From: Dacryopinax spathularia
Lineage: Eukaryota > Basidiomycota > Dacrymycetes > Dacrymycetales > Dacrymycetaceae
Assembly (NCBI GenBank): GCA_037974965.1
Contig: JBBPFI010000009.1
Location: forward strand, 310,001-374,000
Reading direction: 5' to 3'
DNA: 64,000 nt
Below, one piece after another: positions 1-10,700 of this stretch; position 1 is the stretch's first letter, and the number at the start of each line of letters is the position of its first letter. Position numbers and translations under genes: made by a program. The notes beneath the pieces are model-generated. The model did no database searches, was not told where the DNA came from, and saw nothing but the letters and a program-made list of their open reading frames with translations.

Positions 1-420
1 TGCCGCTCCATGTCGCCCATTCTCCCCATTCCAATGTCTGGAGAAAGCACGTCCCACATATGATGGCAAGTGCAGGCCAGGCAGATGAGGTCCGCTATGT
101 TGGATGACCGTGCGAGCTCCAAACCGATATATAAGAGCAGTTCGGTCGGCAGCTTCTGGAGACCGCTGACGGGATGTACTTCTCTACTTCTGATGCATCA
201 GGTCGTGGCGGTAGGGAAGACATGGAGTGTGCTCACTTGGCTCGCCGTTTCGTACGCTTTTCATTGTTTGGAATCCGGGCATCCGTGGAAGGGCGTCCAG
301 ACGACGCAACCTTTCTGCTGTCCAGAGAGGAACAGCATCGTGGAAGAACACGGCAAGTTTACCAAGATCGCTGGTTGTTACTGCCTTATCGAGATTGACT
401 AGCTTCCAGTCTTGACCCAT
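1..420 (-). CDS. F-box-like protein, 5' part (runs off the left edge)
   Basis: Minus-strand gene starting at 420 and leaving the window at 1. Exon 1 (420-237) begins MGQDWKLVNLDK, a start common in F-box-like proteins of Agaricomycetes. An intron at 236-182 (GTGAGC...AG, 55 nt) restores the frame to KVHPVSGLQKLPTELLLYIG, the F-box-like helix, followed by a Leu/Cys/His-rich segment (ICLACTCHHMWDVLSP). The same LP-x-ELL...DLxCLA...HxWDVLSP pattern occurs in the two complete genes at 4244-5321 and 5784-6855, so this is a third, more diverged family member. F-box proteins usually act as substrate adaptors of SCF ubiquitin ligases; that role is inferred from the family. The C-terminal part lies outside the window. 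Confidence 0.75.
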
Positions 421-1313
421 GATAGAGGAAGACTGAGTGAACGCACGCTCGAAGCGAACGAGAAGGATTGGTGTTGGGCGTTCGCGCGACCGACGCACCA
501 GGAGCGAAAGAGCTTACAACGGTCACATATCTCAGGTCCGCTTGGTTCCGTTCCGGGGTTGTCAACAGAGGTTCAAGCTTGGCAGGACTCGGCAACTTTG
601 GCCGGAGCAGACCTTGTGTTCGGAAGTGACGTCAAGTTACCTCCTGATACCGAAGAGCCATAGATGCGGGACGGGTGAGCGCGGGTCCAATGACCAGCAC
701 ACATGTCTGAGAAGCTGAATCGTCTCCGGTATGCATTTGCGACAGAACGCTCGCCAGATCGTCTCTTTCTTCAAGTCGTCCGAGTGCCGCAGGAGGCTTC
801 GGGAGGAGGCTTGACCACGAAGAAAGCGAACGTTCCACCCAGAGACAGAATGTGCACAACTTCATCAAGTCTGATCCGCCGCCCCAGTATCAGTTGCCTT
901 CCATTAGTTGCCTTGCTCTGCTCCATGCCAGAGGAGTGACGAGACCAGCGATCCTCGAATAGACATAGGTCCTTGATTGTCAACGATGAAACAGCTTTTG
1001 TTGGGCGCGGGCAGTTGGCTTTGAGAGAGCAGTTCGCACAGTGGGTGCCCGGGAGAAGCACAATGATCAACTTTGTCCCATCACCAACAGGGGTCTTCGG
1101 AGTGAGACCCCGTTTGGGGCGGTCTCGTATCATAGGAAGGAAGGGAAAGGACCCCGAAAGAAGGCTAGGCCCGATGAACTCTTTTTCGAGCGGAATCTGG
1201 CTTGTTTGTTTCCGCTAGGGTTTTTGCGGTCGGTTTTTGAACGTAACGGTCGCTCCTTCACTTCCTCCCATTCCACTTTACTTGTTGTACATTACCACCG
1301 CAGTCCTTCGACG
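421..1313. other. Intergenic region between divergent F-box-like gene and MRD1
   Basis: About 890 bases between the start of the minus-strand F-box-like gene and the plus-strand MRD1 start. The open frames here (for example minus strand 771-1133) show no recognisable motif and no splice pattern joining them to a neighbour. It presumably holds both promoters. I see no other feature. Confidence 0.5.
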
Positions 1314-3860
1314 ATGTCGAGGCTGATTGTTAAGAACCTCCCCACATATATCACCGACCAGCGCCTTCGTGACCACTTCTCCCAGCAACCATCGTCGTCC
1401 AAGCAGCCTTATACCATCACCGACGCACGCATCGCACGCAAGCCCGATGGGACGAGCAGGAAGTTCGGTTTCGTAGGGTACAAAACGAACGAGGAGGCCA
1501 GCAGGGCACAAGAGTACTGGAATAGGACGTTTATCGATGGGAGTCGGATTAGCGTCGAGGTTGTCGAAGATGTGAGTTTCGAGCGATTGAAGGGAGAGTC
1601 ACGGGACTTACGCACCCTGTAGAAGCACGAGCCGCGTAGGCGAAAGGCCGGCGATGAGAACGTACCTCCTCATCCACTCAAATCTTCCAACGACCGATCT
1701 GCGAAGAACGAAAATACGCAACCAAAGAAAGACAGTCAGAAGGACAAGTTCGTTAACGCGGTAACAGCCAAATCCCAGAGTCGCACTTGGGCAGACGACG
1801 TCCTTCCAGCACCCGAACCCGGCAAGCCAGACAAACCCAAGAAGAAGACCAAGGATGCAGAGGCGGATCAGTCAATGACTGCGCAAGAGGAGGAGGAAGC
1901 TCGGGCAGAGGGTATCAGTGATCTGGAGTGGATGCGCCGTCGGATGACGAAGTCGCTGGAGGCGGACGAAGAGTTCAAGGGCTTCTCACAGTCTGATTCT
2001 GAAGACGATGGCTCCCCGAACCAAGCAGAGGAGGACAAGAAGGCCGAGCGCGGGGAAGCTGAGAAGGCGCAAGCCAGGGAGACGATCTTGTCCACTGGCC
2101 GGCTCTTCCTACGCAACCTGGCATATACGTGCACTGCTGCCGAACTGGAGGAGCATTTCGCACCGTTTGGCGAAATCGAACAGGTGAGAACTCATCCGGT
2201 TCAACTCTCTTCTTGCCTTCCGTGTCGTCTAGTAGACGGTTCGTCTAAGGGCGAAAGGCAATGTGATGAAAAATCTCACAGGGACATCAGAGCTTCGGCG
2301 GTGCTGAGTACCTGGGAATATAATAGCGTAGACTTCTGATTCATTATCTTCTTCACCCTTCTCGCGCCATGAACACCGGCTAATCATCATCACCAGGTTC
2401 ATCTCCCCCTCACGCCGCAACGAACTCCTTCCGGCTTAGCATTCATCACCTTCGCCCAGCCAGAATCTGCTCTGAAGGCATATGAAGCGCTCGACGGCAC
2501 CTCCTTCCAAGGCCGCTTACTGCACATCCTTCCGGCGGTCGATAAGCGACCCCGCACCGACACCTCAACAGCGCCGAAGTCGCTCAAGGACAAGAAGCTC
2601 GACGAGCGCAAGAAGCATAGTGCTCGCGGCTGGGACTGGGGCGTCCTATACCTCAACCCCGATGCCGTAGCCTCCGCGGTCGCAACAAAACTCGGCGTCG
2701 ACAAGTCCGAGCTCCTCAACCCGGAAGAGGGCAACGCAGCTGTGAAGCTCGCGCTCGCGGAGACGTCCGTCGTTCAGGAAACGAAGGAATACCTGGAGAA
2801 GAACGGCGTCGAACTCGGTGCATTCTCCCGCCTCGGCAAACAGCGCTCGCCTACCACCGTACTCGTCAAGAACTTGCCGGCCTTCACGACGCAGCAGCAG
2901 ATCCGCGAGCTGTTCGCTCCGCATGGCACCCTCAGCAAGGTGCTTGTCCCGCCGAGCGGTGCCATTGCCCTCGTCGAGTTCGAGAATGAGACGGAGGCTG
3001 CGGTGGCTTGGCGAAACGTCAATTTCCGGAGATTTGGGGGCAGCATCATTTACTTAGAGAGGGGTCCCGTGGATCTATGGAAGAAGGATGTTACGCCGGT
3101 CGACGGTGCCGAGGAAGGAACAACGAAAGCATCGGTCGTCGCGTTACCAGAGGATGAGCAGCCGGAAGAAGCAGCACCCGGATCCATGCTCTATATTAAG
3201 AATCTTTCATTCGCCACGTCGAACGCCACCCTCTCCACTCTGTTCTCCGCCCTCCCTGGCTTCTTGTACGCCCGAGTACAGACCAAGCCAAACCCGAAGG
3301 ATCCGTCAGCGCGGCTGAGCATGGGTTACGGCTTTGCAGGGTTTCGGAGCCGCGAAGAGGCAGAACGTGCGAGGAAAGCGATGGATGGCGCTACCTGCGA
3401 CGGCCACAAGCTTAGCGTTCGGTTCGCCGGCCGAGGCAAGGAGGAGGACGCTGCTGCCGAGGACAAGGCGGCGGATAGTCTGAAACTCGGAAACCGCAAG
3501 ACCGCAAAGATGATCGTCAAGAACGTGCCGTTCGAGGCGACCAAAGCGGACATTCGTGGTCTCTTCCAAGGATATGGACAGCTGAAGTCCGTCCGCCTTC
3601 CGACCAAGTTCGATCGTCGCACTCGTGGCTTCGCATTCCTCGAGTTCACCACCCGGCGCGAGGCGGAGAATGCGATGGCTGCGCTGAAGCACACTCATTT
3701 GCTCGGGCGGCATCTGGTGCTTGAGTGGGCGGAGGATGCGCAAGGAATGGAAATCCTTAGGGAGAAGACGAAGCGTGCGTTCGGTGATGGGAAGGAGATA
3801 CCGAATAAGAGAAGGAAGCTTGAGCTGGGCGAGGGAGGAGAGGCGGAGGAGGAAGACTAG
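1314..3860 (+). CDS. MRD1: Multiple RNA-binding domain protein MRD1 (five RRMs), 18S rRNA processing
   Basis: Three exons (1314-1571, 1623-2183, 2397-3860; introns of 51 and 213 nt with GTGAG donors) encode about 760 residues. Five RNA recognition motifs are visible: RRM1 at about 1-86 (RLIVKNLP...KFGFVGY), RRM2 at 246-325 (RLFLRNLAY...GLAFITF), RRM3 at 426-500 (TVLVKNLPAF...IALVEF), RRM4 at 537-625 (MLYIKNLSF...GYGFAGF) and RRM5 at 644-722 (KMIVKNVPF...RGFAFLEF). An acidic/lysine-rich linker separates RRM1 and RRM2. Five RRMs with this spacing is the signature of yeast Mrd1 (about 890 aa), an essential nucleolar U3 snoRNP-associated factor needed for pre-rRNA cleavage in 40S biogenesis. The start is the only ATG placed directly before RRM1. 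Intron 2 falls inside RRM2. Confidence 0.94.
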
Positions 3861-4243
3861 TTGCTGCATTCTCCAGCTCCTGCGTCTTACCATATCTGAC
3901 GTTACTTCGTAATCACACCCTCGCACACGTCTTGTGCTGCAGTTCCCATCCATTCGGTTGACTGGCCAACAGCAGAAGAGAACAACAGCAGCTGGGACCC
4001 CGCCGCTCGGCGAACCTTGGTGGAAGCACCCACATCCGCGCCGAAACTCAGACCGTACACCCCGGCCAACCTCATCCTTGCACTGACTCGCAAGGATCGC
4101 AAATGGAGTTAGAGCAACTAGTCTGTCTAGCCATAGGGGCTTCTATATACATGGTTGAAGAGAGAAAAGACGCAATCTGCCGACTTCCGATGTGTTGCCC
4201 TATCTCAGCAAGCTTCGATTTTGAAGTGACAGGCGTACCATTT
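3861..4243. other. Convergent 3' region between MRD1 and an F-box-like gene
   Basis: 383 bases between two convergent stop codons. The short open frames do not resemble either neighbour. It should carry both polyadenylation regions; I can assign nothing more. Confidence 0.5.
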
Positions 4244-5321
4244 CTACCAGTATCGATGGTGTCCGTGAATGACCTCTCTGCGTATCCCCCCATCGGGCCA
4301 CACTTCAGCAAGCGTTTTACACACGTCCTCGCTCACGTCCTCCCATTCTTCCTTATCTAGTGCCTCCTCGAAGTCTTCTTCCGGTATCACATCGAATCGG
4401 TCACCTGCCCAAGCGCCCCGGGTGAACGCCAGCAAGTGTGGGTCAGAAGGCGTCTTCTCCGTCCAGCAGATGCGACTATAGAGAGCGTTGCCCAGGCAAT
4501 AGCCGTCGCCACGTTGATACTCTTTATCCCCGAAAAGCTTTTCTGAGAGCAAGGAGAGGGCTACAGACCGAACGTAGACCTTCTTGGACAGATTTCTGAG
4601 GACTGCGGGTGGAGACGAGAACCAAAAGTCGTGGCACCCACTTATCGCATACTCTATGGCATTGCGCGGTTCACCCTCGAGGCATCTCGTGCTGATGACT
4701 CGGCGGAGAAACTTGCGAACGTCGCCACGTGGTTCGTCATAGTACTTGTAGAAGTAGTCATAGAGATTCTCGGGAAGGGAAGCGAGGTTGCTGGGTTTAT
4801 CGGCCGAGTTGCTGAGTCTCGCGCGTTGCTGGATACGCTCAGCGCACTTCTGGAATTCGGCGTCCGACAGAAGCGAGGGCGGGATCTCATTGCTGTAATC
4901 GTCGACGCAAACGATTCTACACCCGACCCAAGAAGTCTTCTTGATCCATTCTTCGACATCCGGGGAAAGCACGTCCCAGAGATGGTGACATGCAGCAGCG
5001 AGGCAAATTATATCCGGGATAGGCAGCATGTTTCTGCCCATCTCTTTCAGCAACTCGGGAGGTAAACGGAGCAGCGGGCTATTGCTGTGTCTGCGACGAC
5101 TCAGCAAGTGAGCATTCGGCACTGTGCGAAATCAAATGTGCATACCTGGAAATCTCGTTCCCGGTGCGAGAAATGGGGGCCAGTTCTGGGAACGGGCGGA
5201 AAGGGCGGAACAACCTGACTATGCTGTGCATGGTTGGTGGGTCGTAGAAGCAGTCCCAGAACCCGCCCCAGCCCTTGCGAGCCTCCTTGGTGTCAATATT
5301 GACGGGCATCCAGAACTGCAT
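4244..5321 (-). CDS. F-box-like protein, tandem copy 1
   Basis: Two exons, 5321-5146 and 5090-4244, separated by a 55-nt intron (GTATGC...CGCAG, phase 2), give 340 residues. Exon 1 encodes MQFWMPVNIDTKEARKGWGG and the motif DPPTMHSIVRLFRPFRPFPEL. Exon 2 opens with RHSNSPLLRLPPELLKEMG, the F-box-like helix, then DIICLAAACHHLWDVLSPDV. The C-terminal half is rich in charged residues and has GDGYCLGNALYSRICWTE and EEWEDVSEDVC. The neighbour at 5784-6855 has the same exon layout and most of these motifs, so the two are tandem duplicates. F-box proteins select substrates for SCF ubiquitin ligases; here that is inferred from the N-terminal motif only, and the C-terminal domain is not one I recognise. 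Confidence 0.85.
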
Positions 5322-5783
5322 GATGCCGACGTGAAAGAATATGTGAGCCCAAGGAAGGGAGAAGCTGAGAGTCGCGACGCGCAAAACAACAGTTGTCTCG
5401 TGAAACCGCGATCACGTGAAGAGAAGAGCGCGGGGTCTTTCCGTTTTTCACAACCTTTCCAGCCTTTCGCAGACCTTTGCCTCCTCCATTGGACGGCTTG
5501 AGACCCGCTTCATGTAACTTCACTGTTGGGCCAGTTTGTCGGAGCTCGCCGGCGAGTCCGAGTCTTCATTGAGACCCGCTGCACAAGGGTCAGAGGGATG
5601 AGAGTGGCTCGGACTCACTCGACTCGGCACAACTAAGTACTCCCCTTCTGTCGCACTTTGGTATGCACAAGCCTTAACCTGAGGTTCTGACGGATCGAGG
5701 GAGAATACAACAGCCCACTACGAGACATACAGGTTGTTTCCTACCGCCGCAGCAAGGTGGGACGTCTCGCAGTCGCAAGTGTC
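5322..5783. other. Intergenic region and promoter of F-box-like copy 1
   Basis: 462 bases between the two tandem F-box-like genes. It carries the shared upstream element at 5396-5420 and the presumed 3' end of copy 2. Nothing else is recognisable. Confidence 0.5.
5396..5420 (-). promoter_or_regulatory. Conserved TCTCGTGAAA / GATCACGTGA upstream element (copy 1)
   Basis: TCTCGTGAAA followed after four bases by GATCACGTGA lies about 75-100 bases upstream of the ATG at 5321. The same two blocks with the same 4-base spacer occur upstream of the paralogue at 6855. CACGTG is the classic E-box bound by bHLH factors; binding here is inferred. Confidence 0.55.
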
Positions 5784-6855
5784 TCATTGGGGCCACCAGG
5801 CCCCACGTACGACCTCTCTCCGTATCCCTCCCTTGGGCCACACTTCAGCCAGCGTCGCACATACATCGTCGCTGACGTCCTCCCACTCTTCATAATCTGC
5901 CATCTTCTCGAAGTCTTTTTCTGAGATTACGTCGAATCGGTCACCCGCCCAAGCGCCCTGGTCGAACTGGGAGCCGGAAGACGTGTTCTCCGTCCAGCAG
6001 ATACGGCTGAAAAGAGCGTTGCCGAGGCAATAGCCGTCTCCACGTAGATAAGACTCTCCCTCGAAGAGTTCCTCGGTGAGCATATCGATGGCGGAAGATC
6101 GAACATACACCTTCTTAGTCAGATTTCGGAGGACTTCGGGCGAAGAGCCGAACCGGAAGTCGTGGATTTTACCTAGCATATACTCCATGGCCTTGCGAGG
6201 TTCACCTCGGATTTGTTGTAGGAAAAGCGTACTGCGAATTTCGTCGCGAATGTCGCCCCGGCAGTCATAGTATTCCTTCTTGAAGTAGTGATACAGGTTT
6301 TCGGGCTCGGAAGCCTTGTCGTTGGAAGTAGCGGACGACTCGGCCTCATTGCGCCGCTTGATGCGTTCCGCAACCTGTTGGAATTCGGGATCGGACAGAA
6401 GCATCGGCGGGATATCGTTGATGTATTCGCCGATGCAGATGACTCTGCCGCCAGCCCAGGTAGTGCTGTTGACCCAGTCGTGGATAAGTGGGGAGACTAC
6501 CTCCCCGAGGTGGCGGGAGGCAGCGGCGAAACAGACCCAGTCCGAGACGGGCAACGTCGGATGGGCGCCGATTTGCCTGAGCAACTCCGGCGGCAGGCGG
6601 AACAAGGGGGTCTTGCTGTGTCTGTGACAACGGATATGTAAGCACGCAGCTGTATTTTAGTGCAGCATTGCGGGCACACCTGGAAATATCGTTCCTGCTA
6701 TGAGTAACGGGCGATAGCTCCGGGAAAGGACGGAACGGGCGGAGCAGCTTGAGAATCCAGTGCATCGTGGGCGGGTCGTAGAAGCAATCCCAGAAGCCTC
6801 CCCAGCCCTTGCTAGCCTCCTTGACGTCGATGCAGACGGGCATCCACCATTGCAT
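5784..6855 (-). CDS. F-box-like protein, tandem copy 2
   Basis: Two exons, 6855-6680 and 6621-5784, with a 58-nt intron (GTGTGC...TCACAG, phase 2, same place as in copy 1), give 337 residues. Exon 1 encodes MQWWMPVCIDVKEASKGWGG, and exon 2 begins RHSKTPLFRLPPELLRQIG (F-box-like helix). The shared C-terminal blocks RGDGYCLGNALFSRICWTE and EEWEDVSDDVC are present. By eye it is over half identical to copy 1 along the whole length, and the exon 1 block around GWGGFWDCFYDPPTMH is nearly unchanged. The role is inferred as a ubiquitin-ligase adaptor; no substrate-binding domain (WD40, LRR, Kelch) is visible. Confidence 0.85.
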
Positions 6856-6986
6856 CTTGGGCGAGTGTGATCGAGAATGTGCAAGACGACGCGCGAGACG
6901 GGAAGAAGATGAGAGGGAATGGTCAAGACCGAGGGATCAGTGGCGGAGCGGAAGTCAAAAGGAAAATAACAAAGGGGTTTTAGGGT

Positions 6987-7012
6987 GTCTCGTGAAAATG
7001 AGATCACGTGAG
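6987..7012 (-). promoter_or_regulatory. Conserved TCTCGTGAAA / GATCACGTGA upstream element (copy 2)
   Basis: TCTCGTGAAA, a 4-base spacer and GATCACGTGA about 130-155 bases upstream of the ATG at 6855, matching the element upstream of copy 1. The bases on either side differ, which argues for constraint or recent duplication of the core. Confidence 0.55.
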
Positions 7013-7446
7013 CGCGTCCAGTCACGGATGAGTCTGGGATAAGTTCTTCCTCAGACACAACCCCCAGAAGGCTCCGAGCGGCTGTAGGACGGGGCTAGAG
7101 TTGGCCCTTGTGAGATGAGTCGAAAGCCTGTTCTGAAGCACGATGAGCGCCGGGCCATGCAAGCGTTGCCTAGAGCGAGCTAATCACGGGCGAAGCGAGC
7201 CAAGAATCCGGTGCGAGCCGTGCCAGAGCTAGACGTAACGAGGCCATGCAGGCCTACAACGCAATGACCGCGCAATTGGCCAGGCGAGCGCTGCATAGAG
7301 GAAGCTAACCGCAAGAAAGCAAAAGAACCCAGGCGAGAGCGCTGCCGGTGACGAGCGAAAGCGGCGTGGCCGCGAGCGAACCTAGATAGCAAAAATCGGG
7401 CTACATGCATGCATTAGCTCATTCAAGACTACACAAACCGCAAGCG
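7013..7446. other. Intergenic region with short imperfect repeats
   Basis: About 430 bases between the polygalacturonase stop and the promoter of F-box-like copy 2. The stretch 7120-7390 repeats short words such as GAGCGA(A/G)C and CCATGCA, but no unit is long or regular enough to name. I see no gene. Confidence 0.4.
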
Positions 7447-8952
7447 TCACGAGCTAGTCGGCACGAACGGTCCATTCGTGCACTCAAACCCAAGGTTCTT
7501 CGTCCCATCCGAGAAGTACGTCGAATTACAGAACGCGTTCGGCGTGCCCTTGCCATCAATCGGCATCAGGTTCACATTCTTCACCTGGATGTTCGTGGCC
7601 GAGCCAGGGAGCATCTGGAAGGTTACGGCGGGCGTGTTGGATATCCCGGGGATGGCGTACCAGCAGGGGACGGTTATGCACGATCCGTCGCCGGGGTACA
7701 TGTCGTTGATCGTGCCGGATATGTTGACCCAGGTGAAATTGGTGATGTTGGTTGCCTTTGTGCCGGCGCCGAAGTTGCCCGGCGTGAGACCGCGGTTCGT
7801 GTTCTGGTCAAAGTAGACGGAGGTGGCGAAGATGGGGAAAGTGGCGTTCAGGACGTAGATGTTCGACCAGGTGACGTTGTACACGTTGCCTGTGCTGTTC
7901 AGGGAGGACTTGAACCGCGTCGCGTAGAGCGAGTTGCGGGAGGTGATGTTGTCGAAATGGATGTTCGCGATGTTGTTCGTCCCGGAGAGGGAGACACCGT
8001 GCCCGCCTTCGCAGATCATATTGCGGACTGTTACGTTGTGCGCGCCGTTATTGACGGCCACGCAGTCATCGCCGTTAAAGACATGGTTGTTCTCCATCAG
8101 CACGTTCGTGCCGGAGACGTCGTACCCGTCGGTGTTGAAGGGGAACAGAGACGGGTTCTGCGGTTCGATCAGCATACAGTGTTCTATCGCACTACAGAGC
8201 ACTCACGTTGAGGTCGTAAGAAGCGTCAATCTGGACATCATCTACACGTCACTGTCAGTTTATGGCGCATACATGCAGTGAGCGTCGGAGCTTACGGATA
8301 TACAAATTGGAAGCCGACATCGAGAAGACCCAGCCAATAGGCTTGCGAATCTTAAGATACGCAACCTCCGAGTTATTCGCCGAAAAGCTCATGAAGTGCG
8401 GCCTCAGCGCCTATCCCAACCCATCAGCATCAATCCCTCATCAAGGTCGACAAGGACATGCCAAACCACCAGGCTCCGTGAGCTGACTCGCCAACCACCA
8501 CGGCTCGCCGAAGGGGTCGATGTACCCCCAGTCAGGGTTGTTCTGGTTGCCGGTGAGGGTGACGTTGTGCCCTGTGATCGTGAACCAGTAGAGGCGCTGG
8601 CCGGTGGTGGCGTTGACGAGGGATTGGACGTAGGGGATGTTGGTCGGCAAGGCCAAGTTTCCACGGATGGCGATCTCCACTATAGAAGGCCAAACATCGT
8701 CAGCTGGCAGTTAAGGTGAGGTGAGGGAGGGGACGCACCATTCGTCAAGTTGCTGAAGATGACTGGGGAGGAGATATTGTACGTCGTCCCTTCCTCAAAC
8801 AAGATCTGCGCATTGCTCGAGCAGTTTGCGATCGTATGGTTGAGAGCGATCGTGTCGTCCACGCCCGGACCACCATGCGGGACAACGCAAGTCTGATACG
8901 CCGTCGCAGTCGCCGCGAGCGCAACAGTGGCCAACGTGCTCAGGAACAGCAT
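7447..8952 (-). CDS. GH28 polygalacturonase (exo-type likely), secreted
   Basis: Five exons (8952-8739, 8679-8496, 8402-8296, 8241-8207, 8157-7447; all phases agree) give about 416 residues. A signal peptide (MLFLSTLATVALAATATA) is followed by a right-handed beta-helix protein with the GH28 signatures NTDGYD, GDDC, GGHGVS and RFK, the last a variant of the usual RIK. The Asp residues of NTD and DD and the His of GHG are the expected catalytic set. The segment WGYIDPFGEPWW and the overall pattern favour an exo-acting enzyme over an endo-polygalacturonase, but that is inference. It would hydrolyse galacturonan in plant cell-wall pectin outside the cell. Many N-x-S/T sites suggest heavy N-glycosylation. 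The exon 2/3 junction is the least certain. Confidence 0.9.
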
Positions 8953-9703
8953 TCTTAGCGGTCGTTGCTAAGCTTTAGCTTTTTTGCAGACTCGAGGCTC
9001 GAGGAGCGAGGTACGGGCGAGCGAGGCGCAGATGGTGCAGAAGCAGCAAGCAGCTGGCCTGGTGCGTAATCCCTCGCCTTGTACATCGCCTGATATAGGA
9101 ATGCCCGAGCTGGAAGAGGAATGTTAGCGCTTCGTGCCCCTGGCGGACCGTGTCGGGCCGGAGGAGGACAAGGGCGGGATTAGCATGGGTGTGGACTGCG
9201 TTCGGAGCTGGGGTTGGTCGAGCAGAGTTGGAGGTCGAGCACGGTCCATGTGCATCGTGGGGAGAGAGAAGCACGTCGAGGTTGAGGAGGGGGAATGAAT
9301 AACACGGAAGCGGATTCACACGTGATTCCCCGCAGGGAAGTTACCCCGCGCGTTCCGTCATTGGTTTCCCCGGCCGAATCGATCGGCATTGAGACCATTG
9401 AAGGAGCATTCCAGGCCAAAATGTTTCTGGCACTTTCATATCTTGTTCGGAATGCGGGAGGTATGCCGACCGACACCCGGCAGACTGCGACGACCGGAGC
9501 CTGCAAACTTTCGGAGCCTTTGCGATGATGAGACGAGATGATGATGACACGATCAGTCCTGCATCATCAGAGAGTCGATGAACAACGTGATCGAGGCAGT
9601 CTGTCTCAGGCAATCGTCGGTTCGTTTGTCAGACAGGCGATCGCTAGCAACAGGATGACATCTCTCAAAATATCGCACCAAAAGATCAACATCGTCCACC
9701 TCA
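8953..9703. other. Intergenic region with polygalacturonase promoter
   Basis: About 750 bases. On the minus strand a TATA-like CTATATCA lies about 145 bases upstream of the polygalacturonase start (around 9091-9100). The remainder, including open frames at 8975-9319 and 9180-9506, shows no family motif. Confidence 0.45.
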
Positions 9704-10288
9704 TCACAGCCCAACAACAGGCTCATTACCCCCCCTCACCCCCTCCAACCCATCCCGCATCCCAACCAACCGGTTCGCCCTCATCCAGAACCAAACTAAC
9801 AACGTCCCCACCCTCGAGTCCGGTGGTCTCTCTCTACCCTCAAGGACGAGCATCTCATTCTCCAACAACGTTAGGACCACTCCTACTGCCCAGAAGGCGC
9901 AGTTGAACGTTTCCCTCGGCGGCACTATACGGACGGTAGTCTCGGACTGGTTTAGGCCGTACTCTTCCATCCACTGGTCGAACTCCTCCATCGAGAACTC
10001 GAAGCTCCGGCTCAAGATAATGCACCCCACATACTGCGGATCAGAGGAAAGGATCTCCTCCCTCAGATAGTCGGTCTGCCATACACCAGGAGAGCGGTCG
10101 ACAACTTGGTAGATGTTCCACCACGCGGAGGTGGGCTGGTCGGAGGGTTGGGTTACGAGCGCGACGTGGTAGCTTGATGGGATGCCGGCGGATGTTGTTG
10201 GACCACGAGAGTAGAAGGCGATGCCGAGCTTGATAGGCTATGAGAACATCAGCATCGGTGAGCAACGGGTGAATGCTTTCCGCACCAT
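9704..10288 (-). CDS. Unnamed His/Cys small-protein family, member A
   Basis: The coding sequence is an ATG-only first exon (10288-10286), a 48-nt intron (GTGCGG...CATAG) and exon 2 (10237-9704), giving 178 residues starting MPIKLGIAFYSRG. The first half has YHVALVTQ (His25) and NIYQVVD; the second half has MEEFDQWMEEYG and FNCAFWAVGVVL (Cys114) before a hydrophobic helix. The same architecture is found at 14331-14931, 16610-17369 and 22569-23165. I know no function for this family. The order His-then-Cys, with the Cys in an N/S/T-C-A-x-W context, resembles circularly permuted papain-like enzymes (LRAT, PPPDE), but this is a fold guess only. It lies downstream of the aspartic protease in the same orientation. 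Confidence 0.75.
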
Positions 10289-10700
10289 TAACGTCAGGTC
10301 GTGATTAGAGCAGGAGACTCGCGCTTAGGTACAACGGCCTCCGTTTCGCCGTTTGGAAGGTTAGTTCTTCCCAAGCCGATGTCCTTTCGGTAGCGTGGGC
10401 ATGGTGGTCGCGAGCAAGAGGAGGCTCGACCGGTACATGATGCGCGGCATTCCATCAGAAGGTGCATATATGCGCTCGCCAGAAGCGGAGTTTCTATGCC
10501 AGCGCATCGGACAACTTCCAAACGCCGTCTTTTCCGGTCGAACGAGCCGGAAGAAGTCCATTGACGACATCTAGACAGTCCTTGCAATACAACAAACCAA
10601 AAGTCCACGTCTACCCGCCAAAAGGCAAGCAGCCCTAACAAAGAAAGTCCATGTACTTAGTCCATGCAGCCCACCACCGACCACCACCGACCACCCCGCC
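10289..10700. other. Intergenic region between aspartic protease and His/Cys member A
   Basis: 412 bases between two co-directional minus-strand genes. A long minus frame (10294-10641) carries no recognisable motif. It presumably contains the 3' end of the protease and the promoter of member A. Confidence 0.45.

Noticed and set aside
771-1133. 120-codon minus-strand frame with THCANCSLKANC upstream of MRD1
   Set aside because: No recognisable domain, no splice connection, and it lies in the divergent promoter region; the Cys residues do not form a known spacing.
7405-8211. 268-codon plus-strand frame opposite the polygalacturonase
   Set aside because: It is a mirror of the GH28 last exon; all conserved motifs are on the minus strand.
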